Shown in pieces: positions 15,041-21,660 of a stretch of DNA of 52,242 bases. Numbering within the stretch: position 1 is the stretch's first letter; each line of letters opens with the position of its first letter. A model generated the notes under the pieces. It did no database searches, was not told the origin of the DNA, and saw nothing but the letters and a program-made list of their open reading frames with translations. This stretch comes from a virus: the IMG/VR virus record IMGVR_UViG_3300028800_000124, positions 1-52,242 of that record. One strand, 5' to 3'. The position numbers were made by a program, and so were the translations under genes.

Positions 15041-15218
15041 CAGCGGGCCTCCGCTCGCATTCCAGCCTCAGCGTGAGCGTGTCCGCGTACGGCATCTCAG
15101 CGCGCATCCGGTCCAGTTCGATCATGACCATCTCCCGCCAGCCGAGCACGAAGCTGTCCGCCATCGTGGTCAGGTCAACGCGGCGGGTCAGGGTAGCGCG
15201 GGCAGTCTCGTCATCCAT
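15033..15218 (-). CDS. hypothetical protein (61 aa)
   Basis: ATG 15218 chosen; the frame stays open to 15245. Reads RVDLTTMADSFVLGWREMVM. It overlaps the end of the TnpB-containing frame by 8 bases, which shows that the 3' part of that frame keeps the phage operon spacing. Unknown function. Confidence 0.55.
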   Translation of the reverse strand: MDDETARATLTRRVDLTTMADSFVLGWREMVMIELDRMRAEMPYADTLTLRLECERRPAGD

Positions 15219-16731
15219 TGCGTATCCACCGCACTGTCTCGTCATGGCGGGCCAGCATCTCCGTTACCCGCTCAGGGGACAGGCGCCTGGTGCTCTCCGT
15301 CACGAACCAGCGGTCATGCCCTGTTCCCCTCGTGTGCGCCCCGGCCCACTTGCCTCGCTCGGCCGGGCTGTCGAAAGGCATCACCAGGTCACCGTTGCCG
15401 CACTCCGTGGTCCCGGTCTGACCCGCTCGCGCGGCGCCGGGTTCCTGTTTCACCGGGTCCCGCCCGGCATGGCCGGGTCTTACAGTCCCTCCGCAGGCGT
15501 TTCGACTCTCGGCCCCACTGGCCGCGAGTTTCAGCAGGTTACGGGCCGCGTTAACGTCCCGGTCCTCTTGGTGCCCGCAGCTTTCGCAGCGGAAGGTACG
15601 CTCGGATAGGGTCAGCTTGGCTTTCACTGCCCCGCATTCCGAGCACGTCTTGGAGCTGGGGAACCAGCGGTCGGCGACGATGAGCGTCCCGCCGTTCCAT
15701 GTGGTCTTGTAGGCGAGCATCCGCCGCGCCTCGCCGAATCCCTGGTCGGAGATAGCGCGGGCGAGGCGGCGGTTCTTCACCATCCCGGCCACGTTCAGGT
15801 CCTCGATCACGACCGTCTCGTACCGCCGGGCGAGGTCCGTCGTCGCCTTGTGCAGCGCGTCGGCGCGGACGTTCGCGACGCGAGCGTGGATGCGGGCTAG
15901 CCTCGCCGCCGACTTGCGGCGGTTCGCCGAACCAGGTTGCTTCCGGGAGTAAACGCGGCTAGCGCGACGCAGCCTTCCCAGGCCGACCCGCAGTGCCCTT
16001 GGCCCGGCGACCCCGATCACCCGGTGAAGGTTGTCGACCCCAGTCAGCAGAGTCTTGACGCCGAGATCGACGCCGATCGCGGAGCCTTGCCGCGCGTGCG
16101 ACTCTGGGACGTCCCGCTCCACCTCGACCGTGAACGACACGAACCAGCGCTGCGCCGTCCGGGAGATGGTCACCGACAGGATACGGGCGGTGCCGTCTTC
16201 GCGGCGGCGGGCGAGTGAGAGGGTGGACTCGTGCGTGCGGACGGTGCCGATCTTCGGCAGCGTGACTGTTGCGCCAGAGCAGCGCAGGGGCCGGTCGCTA
16301 TCTAGGCGGAACGAGTCCCGGCACCTGCCGCGCTTCTTGAACCGCGGGAAGCCGAGCCGCTTGCCTTTCCGCTGTCCGCTGCGGGACTTCACGTAGTCCC
16401 GCAGCGCCCGGTCAAGGTCACGGAACGCCTCCTGGTAGGCGCACTTGCTGTTCTCGGACCACCAGGCGAGCGCCGGGTCCGTCTTCTTCTCCGCGTTCCA
16501 GAGCTTGTGCAGGTCCATCGCCGAGTACCACTTGCCCTCAGCCTCGTACCGCTCAAGACACTTCGCGAGCCCCCAGTTCCAGGCGAACCGGGACGCCCCG
16601 GCGTGCGAGTAGAGTGCTTGCTCCTGTGTAGGCGTCGGGTCGAGAGCGAAGCGGAATGCTTGGATGACTCTTATGGTCAGGCTGTCTTCGTCGGCAACAA
16701 GGTCGGCGGTGCAGGCGGTCATTTCAGTCAT
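15211..16731 (-). CDS. tnpB: TnpB nuclease fused in frame to an interrupted phage gene
   Basis: Residues about 20-445 are a TnpB (IS200/IS605-family RNA-guided nuclease): LDPTPTQEQ start, RuvC residues Asp222 (IGVDLG), Glu310 (VVIEDLN) and Asp392 (DRDVNAARN), and a zinc finger with CSEC and CESC. All catalytic residues are present. The first 19 residues (MTEMTACTADLVADEDSLT) and the last about 57 (LVMPFDSPAERGKW onward) belong to another small protein that the element interrupts. Both joints stay in frame. ATG 16731 overlaps the previous phage gene by 8 bases, showing the host gene's own start is used; TnpB may start inside. TnpB works with an omega RNA normally made from the 3' end of its own gene. 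Confidence 0.85.
   Translation of the reverse strand: MTEMTACTADLVADEDSLTIRVIQAFRFALDPTPTQEQALYSHAGASRFAWNWGLAKCLERYEAEGKWYSAMDLHKLWNAEKKTDPALAWWSENSKCAYQEAFRDLDRALRDYVKSRSGQRKGKRLGFPRFKKRGRCRDSFRLDSDRPLRCSGATVTLPKIGTVRTHESTLSLARRREDGTARILSVTISRTAQRWFVSFTVEVERDVPESHARQGSAIGVDLGVKTLLTGVDNLHRVIGVAGPRALRVGLGRLRRASRVYSRKQPGSANRRKSAARLARIHARVANVRADALHKATTDLARRYETVVIEDLNVAGMVKNRRLARAISDQGFGEARRMLAYKTTWNGGTLIVADRWFPSSKTCSECGAVKAKLTLSERTFRCESCGHQEDRDVNAARNLLKLAASGAESRNACGGTVRPGHAGRDPVKQEPGAARAGQTGTTECGNGDLVMPFDSPAERGKWAGAHTRGTGHDRWFVTESTRRLSPERVTEMLARHDETVRWIRNG
15388..16675 (-). mobile_element. TnpB-only IS200/IS605-family insertion (IS1341-type)
   Basis: About 1.29 kb. No tnpA transposase gene is present, so it would need TnpA in trans. 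The left end is placed after CTGAC (minus strand 16680-16676) and the right end before CTGGTGATG (from 15387). Boundaries are inferred from where the interrupted gene resumes and may be off by a few bases. Joining the flanks gives a 75-residue frame reading DSLT-LVMPFDSPAERG. IS605 elements make no target duplication, which agrees with the flanks. Confidence 0.65.
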
Positions 16732-16918
16732 CGGTGCCGCCTTCCCCCGGGAACCGGACCACCCCGGCGTCCATCAGGTTGTCATCCAGGCTCAGTGAGG
16801 GGTCCCACAGGATCAGGGTGCAGCCGTCACGGTTGCCGCAGAACGCTTGCGTGGGACTGGCCGTGAACAGGGGCGACTGGCCGCACAAGGGGCAGCAGGG
16901 GGTAAGGACCTCAGCCAT
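16724..16918 (-). CDS. zinc-ribbon-like hypothetical protein (64 aa)
   Basis: ATG 16918 chosen by overlap with the upstream stop. CCPLCGQSPLF and FCGNRDGCTLILWDP give two Cys pairs, the pattern of a small zinc ribbon. Many actinophages carry similar proteins of unknown role. Confidence 0.6.
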   Translation of the reverse strand: MAEVLTPCCPLCGQSPLFTASPTQAFCGNRDGCTLILWDPSLSLDDNLMDAGVVRFPGEGGTDD

Positions 16919-17219
16919 CAAGCTCACCAGGCCCGTCGAGAACCCAGGTGCAGACCGGGAACAGGCCGACCGCCGACTCTTCCCATCCTGTTTCCTCACC
17001 GTCCGCGTCCACTCGTGCCACCCGTGCCATCAGTGACCCGTCGCAGTCCGGGTCGTACCCGGTCACCCGGAACACCATCGCCACGTACGTGCCGACCGGG
17101 ACGGGCTCAACAGGATCGCACTTCGAGGTGACCATGCGGAACCCCGGGCCGTCAGCGAACGGGACCGACCGGCGGTTCTCCTGCTCGGCGGTGATCTCAG
17201 GAACACGTCGTACCGTCAT
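16911..17219 (-). CDS. hypothetical protein (102 aa)
   Basis: ATG 17219 lies inside the end of the gene before it (23-base overlap). Beta-rich with GTYVAMVFRVTGYDPDCDGS. No family recognised. Confidence 0.6.
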   Translation of the reverse strand: MTVRRVPEITAEQENRRSVPFADGPGFRMVTSKCDPVEPVPVGTYVAMVFRVTGYDPDCDGSLMARVARVDADGEETGWEESAVGLFPVCTWVLDGPGELDG

Positions 17220-17640
17220 GGCCGGCCGCCTTCCCGCTCAGGTTCTCCCGGGCGCGGCGCACGGCGGCGTTTACTATGTCCGCCCACCGGGGGGACATCT
17301 CACCCGGCCACAGCACCTCACGGGTCACCGGGTCCGCCGCGTACTCCGTAAGGGCAACTGTGCCGTGCCACGCCTGGACATGCCGTCCGCCTGACAGGTC
17401 CGCGAGCACCAGGCCGGCCAGCGGGTTAAGCGGGTAGGCGTCGGGGAACAGCGCGCCGACGTCGGAGGCGACCGCCTTCAGCGGGCCGCGCCCGGGTATG
17501 CGGGCGGAAGCCACTGTCACGGTGGCCAGTGCCCCCGGGGCGACCGTCCCGCCCACCATGGCCTCCACCTCTGCCGCCCGGTTGAGCGGGTACCAGGACA
17601 GTTCACCGTCCGGGGTTATCACCGCGTAAGCGTCAGTCAT
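17197..17640 (-). CDS. DUF3846-like protein (147 aa)
   Basis: The start AVITPDGELSWYPLNRAAEV followed by EAMVGGTVA resembles DUF3846, a small phage/conjugative-element family of unknown function. The rest (FPDAYPLNPLAGLVLADLSG) also fits loosely. The assignment is from pattern memory and is tentative. ATG 17640 overlaps the upstream gene by 8 bases. Confidence 0.5.
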   Translation of the reverse strand: MTDAYAVITPDGELSWYPLNRAAEVEAMVGGTVAPGALATVTVASARIPGRGPLKAVASDVGALFPDAYPLNPLAGLVLADLSGGRHVQAWHGTVALTEYAADPVTREVLWPGEMSPRWADIVNAAVRRARENLSGKAAGHDGTTCS

Positions 17641-17920
17641 CGTCGTCTCCTGCCTGCCCGGCCGGTGTCTCCGTGACGAACTGCTCCGGGTGGGCGATGG
17701 CGTACCGGGCCACGATCATCTCGTGCTCGTGAAGGTAGTCCGGGTCGAACACGTAGACCCGGCGCGGCGTCCCCGGCTGGTCGCACTCGGGGTGGCCGTC
17801 ACGGTGGACCGCGTCGTTGGCGAAGTGACGGTGGAACGGCCCCCACGACTCCGGCCAGTTGCCGATTTCCTCGGCCCTGTCACGGTCGGCCTGCCACGGT
17901 GTCCGGTGATCGTCGCTCAC
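17633..17920 (-). CDS. hypothetical protein (95 aa)
   Basis: GTG 17920 overlaps the upstream stop. His/Asp/Trp-rich (EEIGNWPESWGPFHRHFAND) with an acidic tail. Unrecognised. Confidence 0.6.
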   Translation of the reverse strand: MSDDHRTPWQADRDRAEEIGNWPESWGPFHRHFANDAVHRDGHPECDQPGTPRRVYVFDPDYLHEHEMIVARYAIAHPEQFVTETPAGQAGDDDD

Positions 17921-18240
17921 GCCCGTCCTCCCTTGACGTCGATCACGAACAACCCGAACCGCAGGCCGGTCACAGTGATGTCCCCGGGTTTGATCACGTG
18001 ACGGGCAAGGTCCGCCAGCGCCAGCCCCCCGGAGACGGCAAGCAGCAGTACCTCAGCGGCCAGCCACAGGGCGAGCGGCAGGCACCACAAGGCGAGGGCG
18101 AACGGGAGGAGGAACAAGCCCCAGAGACCACGGGCGAGGCAGTAGGCGAGGCTGCCGAACAGGTACGTGCCGAGGGACATCGACACCCGGCGCCTGCGGC
18201 CGTTGCGGGCAGTCCAGGACTCGCTGACCCTGATGCTCAT
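17917..18240 (-). CDS. small membrane protein (107 aa)
   Basis: ATG 18240. Two adjacent hydrophobic segments (YLFGSLAYCLARGLWGLFLL; LALWLAAEVLLLAVSGGLAL) are flanked by basic residues. The C-terminal part is soluble. It could be a spread/holin-type protein, but there is no direct evidence for either. Confidence 0.55.
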   Translation of the reverse strand: MSIRVSESWTARNGRRRRVSMSLGTYLFGSLAYCLARGLWGLFLLPFALALWCLPLALWLAAEVLLLAVSGGLALADLARHVIKPGDITVTGLRFGLFVIDVKGGRA

Positions 18241-18683
18241 CGCGCACCTTCCAGGAAGGCTCTGGCCTTGTACTCCCAGGTGCGCCAGAGGTCATCGGCG
18301 CCCCGGTCGTCGCCGGCCTGCTGCTCGCGGAGGTCGAGCGCCTCGGTGAGAAGCGCGAGCACCCTCCCGGTCAGCGAGGCCTCGCTCTCGGACCGGGTGT
18401 CGACGGTGATCACCTGCTGCGAGACGCTGATCCCCGCCTTGATGCGGACCTCAACCCGGGGCAGGGCAGGCGGTACCAGGGCGACCGGCAGCGCGCCGAG
18501 GTCGGCGTCTATCGCGCCTCCTGGGTAAAAGGGCAAGGGGATGCTCACGTCTGCCTGCAAGGGCTTGTGGACGTGGAACTCGCGGACCGTGCCGTCGGTG
18601 AACTCAACGCGCACCGAGGCGAAAGACGGCCGGGGGATCTGGTGGCTGAACGGGCTTGCCTGCCGGTCTGGCTGGGTGGTCAT
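18237..18683 (-). CDS. hypothetical protein (148 aa)
   Basis: GTG 18683 overlaps the upstream stop. N-terminal beta part (ASVRVEFTDGTVREFHVHKP), then a helical C-terminus (LTGRVLALLTEALDLREQQA). Unknown. The same coupling pattern runs through the operon. Confidence 0.6.
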   Translation of the reverse strand: MTTQPDRQASPFSHQIPRPSFASVRVEFTDGTVREFHVHKPLQADVSIPLPFYPGGAIDADLGALPVALVPPALPRVEVRIKAGISVSQQVITVDTRSESEASLTGRVLALLTEALDLREQQAGDDRGADDLWRTWEYKARAFLEGAR

Positions 18684-19264
18684 TTCTGCTCACTCTCATC
18701 AGGGGGAAGGCAGGGAATGACGGGCAGTCGGTGACCGCGCACATGTGCTCCTGGCACCACGAGACCGGGCGGGAGGCGCTGATCCTCTCCAGGTCTGCCA
18801 GGTCCCGCATGCTCCGCCAGGTCCAGTTCCCGTGACGCCTCAGCGAGCAGGCTCCGCGCATCGTCGGTCCTGCCGAGGCTGATGCACTCAGCAGCATCCC
18901 TTGCGGCCTCAGCGGCACGGTCACGGGCGCGCTTCACGAGCAGCGGGGTTCCGTCTTCCGCATTCTCGGACAGGTGGGCGATGAACACCGCGTACCCGGG
19001 TGCCCCGTCGCCGCCCTTGAACGGGCCGAGGACCGCGCCCCGCCCGCCGCGTCCGATCGTAACCTCCATCGTGGCCGGCAGTTCCCCCGCGTCGAATGAC
19101 CCGCAGACGAGAGCACCAGCCTCGCCGTCACGGCCCATCTCCCCGATGCCTACCGACCCGCCGCCTCCGGAACCGCAGACCAGGTAGTCAACGCGGACGG
19201 CGCCCTCCGGCTTCACCCACGTGCCGGAGGAGGGGAAGTACTGGATTACCGGGGTGCTGTTCAC
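18680..19264 (-). CDS. glycine-rich-domain phage protein, C-terminus uncertain (194 aa)
   Basis: The N-terminal 95 residues (FPSSGTWVKPEGAVRVDYLV, then CGSGGGGSVGIGEMG and IGRGGRGAVLGPFKGGDG) match the glycine-rich domain found in phage tail tip and fibre proteins. Residues 110-150 are helical. The last 40 residues look out of frame. Another frame from about 18810, with the ribosome site GGCGGAGC, reads MRDLADLERISASRPVSWCQ then EHMCAVTDC and looks more natural. A frameshift or an overlapping gene is possible. Confidence 0.6.
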   Translation of the reverse strand: MNSTPVIQYFPSSGTWVKPEGAVRVDYLVCGSGGGGSVGIGEMGRDGEAGALVCGSFDAGELPATMEVTIGRGGRGAVLGPFKGGDGAPGYAVFIAHLSENAEDGTPLLVKRARDRAAEAARDAAECISLGRTDDARSLLAEASRELDLAEHAGPGRPGEDQRLPPGLVVPGAHVRGHRLPVIPCLPPDESEQK

Positions 19265-19518
19265 CGCTTCTCACGTCCTTCCGCGTCTAGTTCCGTGTAG
19301 TGGTGGTCGCCCCACCCGCGAGGCCGGTCATCGACGGTGCAACCGCACCCGGGGCACTTCCAGACGGAGCAGTCGGCGTACCGGGCTACCACCGTCACCT
19401 TGGCGAGGTCGTAGACGCGGCCGCACTTGGTGCAGCGGACGGGGGACCTCATTCCGCTCACGTCCGCCTGCGGGCCGTCCTGGAAGGACATGCGGTAGTA
19501 CCGCCGGGCGTCGCTCAT
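19261..19518 (-). CDS. zinc-ribbon protein (85 aa)
   Basis: ATG 19518 overlaps the upstream stop. Two CxxC pairs, CTKC and CPGC, about 27 residues apart, form a classic zinc ribbon (PVRCTKCGRVYDLAK; VWKCPGCGCTVDD). Many actinophages carry such proteins. Unknown role. Confidence 0.65.
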   Translation of the reverse strand: MSDARRYYRMSFQDGPQADVSGMRSPVRCTKCGRVYDLAKVTVVARYADCSVWKCPGCGCTVDDRPRGWGDHHYTELDAEGREKR

Positions 19519-19778
19519 GCCCGTGCCTCCGTTGCCTGGTCTGCGGCATGCCACTCACGGACGTCGGAAAGAGTCTCCAGGGCACTGAACTGGACGGCGG
19601 CCGCGACGGCCTTGCTGACGATGTTCTGAACGTCCGAGCCGCCCAGCGCGTAACCGTCTCCTTCAAGACGGCGCTGGAGCATCCGGGCGTCCGCGATGAT
19701 GTCGTCAAGCGCCGTGATCGCACGGCGGCGGGCGGCCTTGTCCGCGCGTTCATGCTCACGGTTCGGGTAAGTGGTCAT
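19515..19778 (-). CDS. helical hypothetical protein (87 aa)
   Basis: ATG 19778 chosen over the Arg-rich longer frame. RADKAARRRAITALDDIIAD then MLQRRLEGDGYALGG is a likely helical hairpin. Unknown. Confidence 0.6.
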   Translation of the reverse strand: MTTYPNREHERADKAARRRAITALDDIIADARMLQRRLEGDGYALGGSDVQNIVSKAVAAAVQFSALETLSDVREWHAADQATEARA

Positions 19779-20032
19779 ATCTGCACCTCGACAACCGGCA
19801 CGGGGCGCTTGACGAAGTACTTCTCCCCGTTGCGCGGCCGCGTGTAGATGCCGTAGGTGACGGTCTTCACGCACCCGGCGATGCCAGTGGTGTGCAGCGT
19901 CATGTCGCTGGTGCCGTCGTCAAGCAGGTCCGGGTGGAAGAAGTACTCCCCTACCCGGGGGACGGGGCCGTCGTAGTCCTCAAGGCGCGCTACCGTCTCG
20001 CCGCCCTGCATGATGACCAGCAGTACGCTCAC
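19775..20032 (-). CDS. hypothetical protein (85 aa)
   Basis: GTG 20032 overlaps the stop of the antitoxin gene (GTGA). Beta-rich (VARLEDYDGPVPRVGEYFFH, KTVTYGIYTRPRNGEKYFV). It is not similar to any toxin I know, although it follows an antitoxin-like gene where a toxin would be expected. Confidence 0.6.
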   Translation of the reverse strand: MSVLLVIMQGGETVARLEDYDGPVPRVGEYFFHPDLLDDGTSDMTLHTTGIAGCVKTVTYGIYTRPRNGEKYFVKRPVPVVEVQI

Positions 20033-20205
20033 TGCCCGCTCCCTTCGGCGATCTTTGCCTGCGCAGCCTCGAACCATTCCACGGAAACGACCACGGCGGC
20101 GGGCTTGCCTTGCCGGGTGATCACGGTGAACTGGTCTGCGAACCGAGCCCGGTCCACGACTTCCCCGAGCTTCAGCCGTGCCCGCTCGATACTCTCTTCA
20201 TCCAT
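20029..20205 (-). CDS. Phd/YefM-type antitoxin-like protein (58 aa)
   Basis: Starts at ATG 20205. LGEVVDRARFADQFTVITRQ then GKPAAVVVSVEWFEAAQ is the N-terminal DNA-binding fold of Phd/YefM antitoxins, which neutralise RelE or Doc toxins and repress their own operon. At 58 aa it holds this fold but lacks most of a toxin-binding tail. No RelE/Doc-like gene is adjacent, so it may be an orphan regulator for the long minus-strand operon it heads. A TAGGAT -10 lies 8 bases before the start. Confidence 0.75.
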   Translation of the reverse strand: MDEESIERARLKLGEVVDRARFADQFTVITRQGKPAAVVVSVEWFEAAQAKIAEGSGQ

Positions 20206-20276
20206 AGCTCCAGATCCTACAGGACTGTCAGGAACTAGGCAACCTAGAGGCGCGACAGGCCGTCAGGGGCAAGGGC

Positions 20277-20282
20277 TACGCT
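20277..20282 (+). promoter_or_regulatory. leaderless promoter -10 (TACGCT)
   Basis: TACGCT ends 7 bases before ATG 20290. No ribosome site precedes the gene. Confidence 0.5.
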
Positions 20283-20289
20283 GAGCCTC

Positions 20290-20550
20290 ATGGGGTTCCC
20301 GTTGCCGCCGCTGCCGCCGAGGCTGATGATTGCCCTCGTGCCGCTCAGCCAGGCCGCCTGGAGTGGACGGCTACCCGACATAGGCGCGAACGAGGCGTTC
20401 TGGGCCACTTCCCGTGATGCCGTCTCCCTCGTCGCGGCCGGGTACGCCGAGTACGCCCCTGACGGGACGGTAGCCCCTCCTCCTGAGCCGGCGTGGACGG
20501 TGCACGGAAGTCCGGGATTTGCTGCCGGGACCAGCAACAGCTCGCACTAG
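20290..20550 (+). CDS. hypothetical protein (86 aa)
   Basis: ATG 20290, leaderless. Begins with a hydrophobic Pro/Leu stretch (GFPLPPLPPRLMIALVPLSQ) and continues ANEAFWATSRDAVSLVAAGY. The second half resembles short actinophage proteins with an AGYAEY motif. Function unknown. It is the first gene of the plus-strand segment carrying the endolysin. Confidence 0.55.
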   Translation: MGFPLPPLPPRLMIALVPLSQAAWSGRLPDIGANEAFWATSRDAVSLVAAGYAEYAPDGTVAPPPEPAWTVHGSPGFAAGTSNSSH

Positions 20551-20551
20551 G

Positions 20552-20674
20552 TGCCTGCCCCCGGAGCCGAACCGGGACCGCCTACTCGGCCGCCCCTCCG
20601 GCCGCACGGTCTGCAGCCCTGCCGCCGGAGGGAGAGCACGGCCTTTCAGAATGCTGCCGTTACACCAGGCAGGC
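20552..20674 (-). other. tRNA-like structure 2 (123 nt, possible decayed tRNA-Gln)
   Basis: Minus strand: acceptor stem GCCTGCC/GGCAGGC with discriminator A, a Gln-like D-arm (TGGTGTAACGGCAGCA), TTCTGA resembling a CUG anticodon loop, and a T-arm CCCGG-TTCGGCT-CCGGG. Between them an extra perfect 9-bp hairpin (CCCTCCGGC/GCCGGAGGG) is inserted and no normal anticodon stem forms. The T-loop has G where A58 is usual. Probably not a working tRNA. Confidence 0.4.
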
Positions 20675-20684
20675 GACGCTGGGC

Positions 20685-20740
20685 GCGGGCAGCCGGAGGG
20701 GAGTCGAACCCCTAATGCCGAGCCGTTCTCGGCTGCCCGC
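20685..20740 (-). other. tRNA-like structure 3 (56 nt, no anticodon arm)
   Basis: Minus strand: an 11-bp perfect closing stem (GCGGGCAGCCG with CGGCTGCCCGC), one inner hairpin (CGAG-AACGG-CTCG) and a consensus T-arm GGGG-TTCGACT-CCCC. There is no anticodon arm. It lies 10 bases from structure 2. It may be a remnant or a tRNA mimic. Confidence 0.4.
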
Positions 20741-20760
20741 CGGGCGCCCACGGCGATGTC

Positions 20761-20955
20761 TCATGCTACGCGCGGGGGCGTCAGGAGCGACAGCTTCACG
20801 TCGCCTGCCAAATACGACCCGTCCGGCAGCAGGCCGAGGATTCCCGCCGCCTCCGTCACCTGCGCCGCGGTCGGCCTCTGCGCCCGCACCAGTTCAGGGT
20901 GGGGCAGGGGCTCGTCCTCTGTGTCGTACGGGGAGAGGACCAGGTAGGCGCTCAC
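20761..20955 (-). CDS. hypothetical protein (64 aa)
   Basis: GTG 20955 has a TAAGCT -10 box exactly 7 bases upstream, which fixes the start as leaderless. Reads VSAYLVLSPYDTEDEPLPHP, then ELVRAQRPTAAQVTEAAGIL. Divergent from the 21069 gene, with the copy-3 palindromes between them. Unknown function. Confidence 0.55.
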   Translation of the reverse strand: MSAYLVLSPYDTEDEPLPHPELVRAQRPTAAQVTEAAGILGLLPDGSYLAGDVKLSLLTPPRVA

Positions 20956-20962
20956 GCGCGGG

Positions 20963-20968
20963 AGCTTA
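20963..20968 (-). promoter_or_regulatory. leaderless promoter -10 (TAAGCT)
   Basis: Minus-strand TAAGCT, 7 bases before the GTG at 20955. The palindrome at 20984-20993 covers the -35 region. Confidence 0.5.
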
Positions 20969-20983
20969 CCGCGCCGCGATTCC

Positions 20984-21017
20984 TGCACGTGCAGCCACTC
21001 GTGCATCTGCAAGTGCA
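20984..21017. promoter_or_regulatory. TGCACGTGCA operator-like cluster, copy 3
   Basis: TGCACGTGCA (20984-20993), TGCATCTGCA (21002-21011) and TGCAAGTGCA (21008-21017). They lie between divergent promoters: TAAGCT for the minus-strand gene and TACTCT (about 21024-21029) for the plus-strand endolysin operon. A protein bound here could control both. Confidence 0.55.
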
Positions 21018-21068
21018 CGCGGCTACTCTGTTGATCAGGATGACGCCTACCCCGAAGGAGCAAAGCCC

Positions 21069-21413
21069 GTGGCCGAAGTTACCGCGCAGCCCGACGGCGG
21101 GGCATCCGTCACCGTCACGCAGACCGAGATCGCAGGACTGAAGGCGCTCGCCGCCCAGCACCTTCCCTTCCTGCAGAAGATGGCCGCAGTCTACGAGAAG
21201 GACGTCGCCCCCGAGCTTCACGCGGCCGCCGACTTCCTCAAGTCCCTCGCCGCCAACCCGGCGGAAGGCACCACGCTCACCGTGACCGCCCCCCAGGCAC
21301 AGTGGCTCCGGGGCCTGGTCACCTCGCACATCCCCGACTTCAAGCAGGTCCTCGCCGTCGTGGAGTCCCCCGCCGTACGGGAACTGCTCGCCCTCGCGAC
21401 GACACTGCTCTGA
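21069..21413 (+). CDS. helical hypothetical protein upstream of endolysin (114 aa)
   Basis: GTG 21069 with AAGGAGC seven bases before it. Mostly helical (EIAGLKALAAQHLPFLQKMA; DKDVAPELHAAADFLKSLA-like) with no clear membrane segment. Its place two genes before the endolysin suggests a lysis-module role, but it does not look like a holin. Confidence 0.6.
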   Translation: MAEVTAQPDGGASVTVTQTEIAGLKALAAQHLPFLQKMAAVYEKDVAPELHAAADFLKSLAANPAEGTTLTVTAPQAQWLRGLVTSHIPDFKQVLAVVESPAVRELLALATTLL

Positions 21414-21414
21414 C

Positions 21415-21660
21415 GTGTTCCCGTTCCTGCGGCCTGACGGGCGCAAGAGGGCAGCCGACGACGCCGCACGGGAGACCCTTGACCGGGCTGTCGGCCTGCT
21501 GAGGCGGTACGAGCGGGCCGGGGCAACAGCCCTTCCCGTCGCGGACGTGCTGGAGATGCTCGGCGCCGGGACGGAACCCGCCCCCGGGTCCGCGGAGAGG
21601 CTGCTGCGCGACCCGGGGGACGACCCGATGACCGGGTGCCGGCCGGCGGGCGCGCCGTGA
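21415..21660 (+). CDS. hypothetical protein (81 aa)
   Basis: GTG 21415 overlaps the previous stop region. FLRPDGRKRAADDAARETLD then LLRRYERAGATALPVADVLE is helical. It overlaps the endolysin start by four bases, so the two are co-translated. No membrane segment; not a classic holin. Confidence 0.55.
   Translation: MFPFLRPDGRKRAADDAARETLDRAVGLLRRYERAGATALPVADVLEMLGAGTEPAPGSAERLLRDPGDDPMTGCRPAGAP

Noticed and set aside
19775-20032. Toxin partner of the Phd-like antitoxin
   Set aside because: No RelE, Doc or other known toxin pattern could be seen; listed as hypothetical.
20553-20740. Functional tRNA genes
   Set aside because: Neither structure forms a normal anticodon arm, so they are reported as tRNA-like only.
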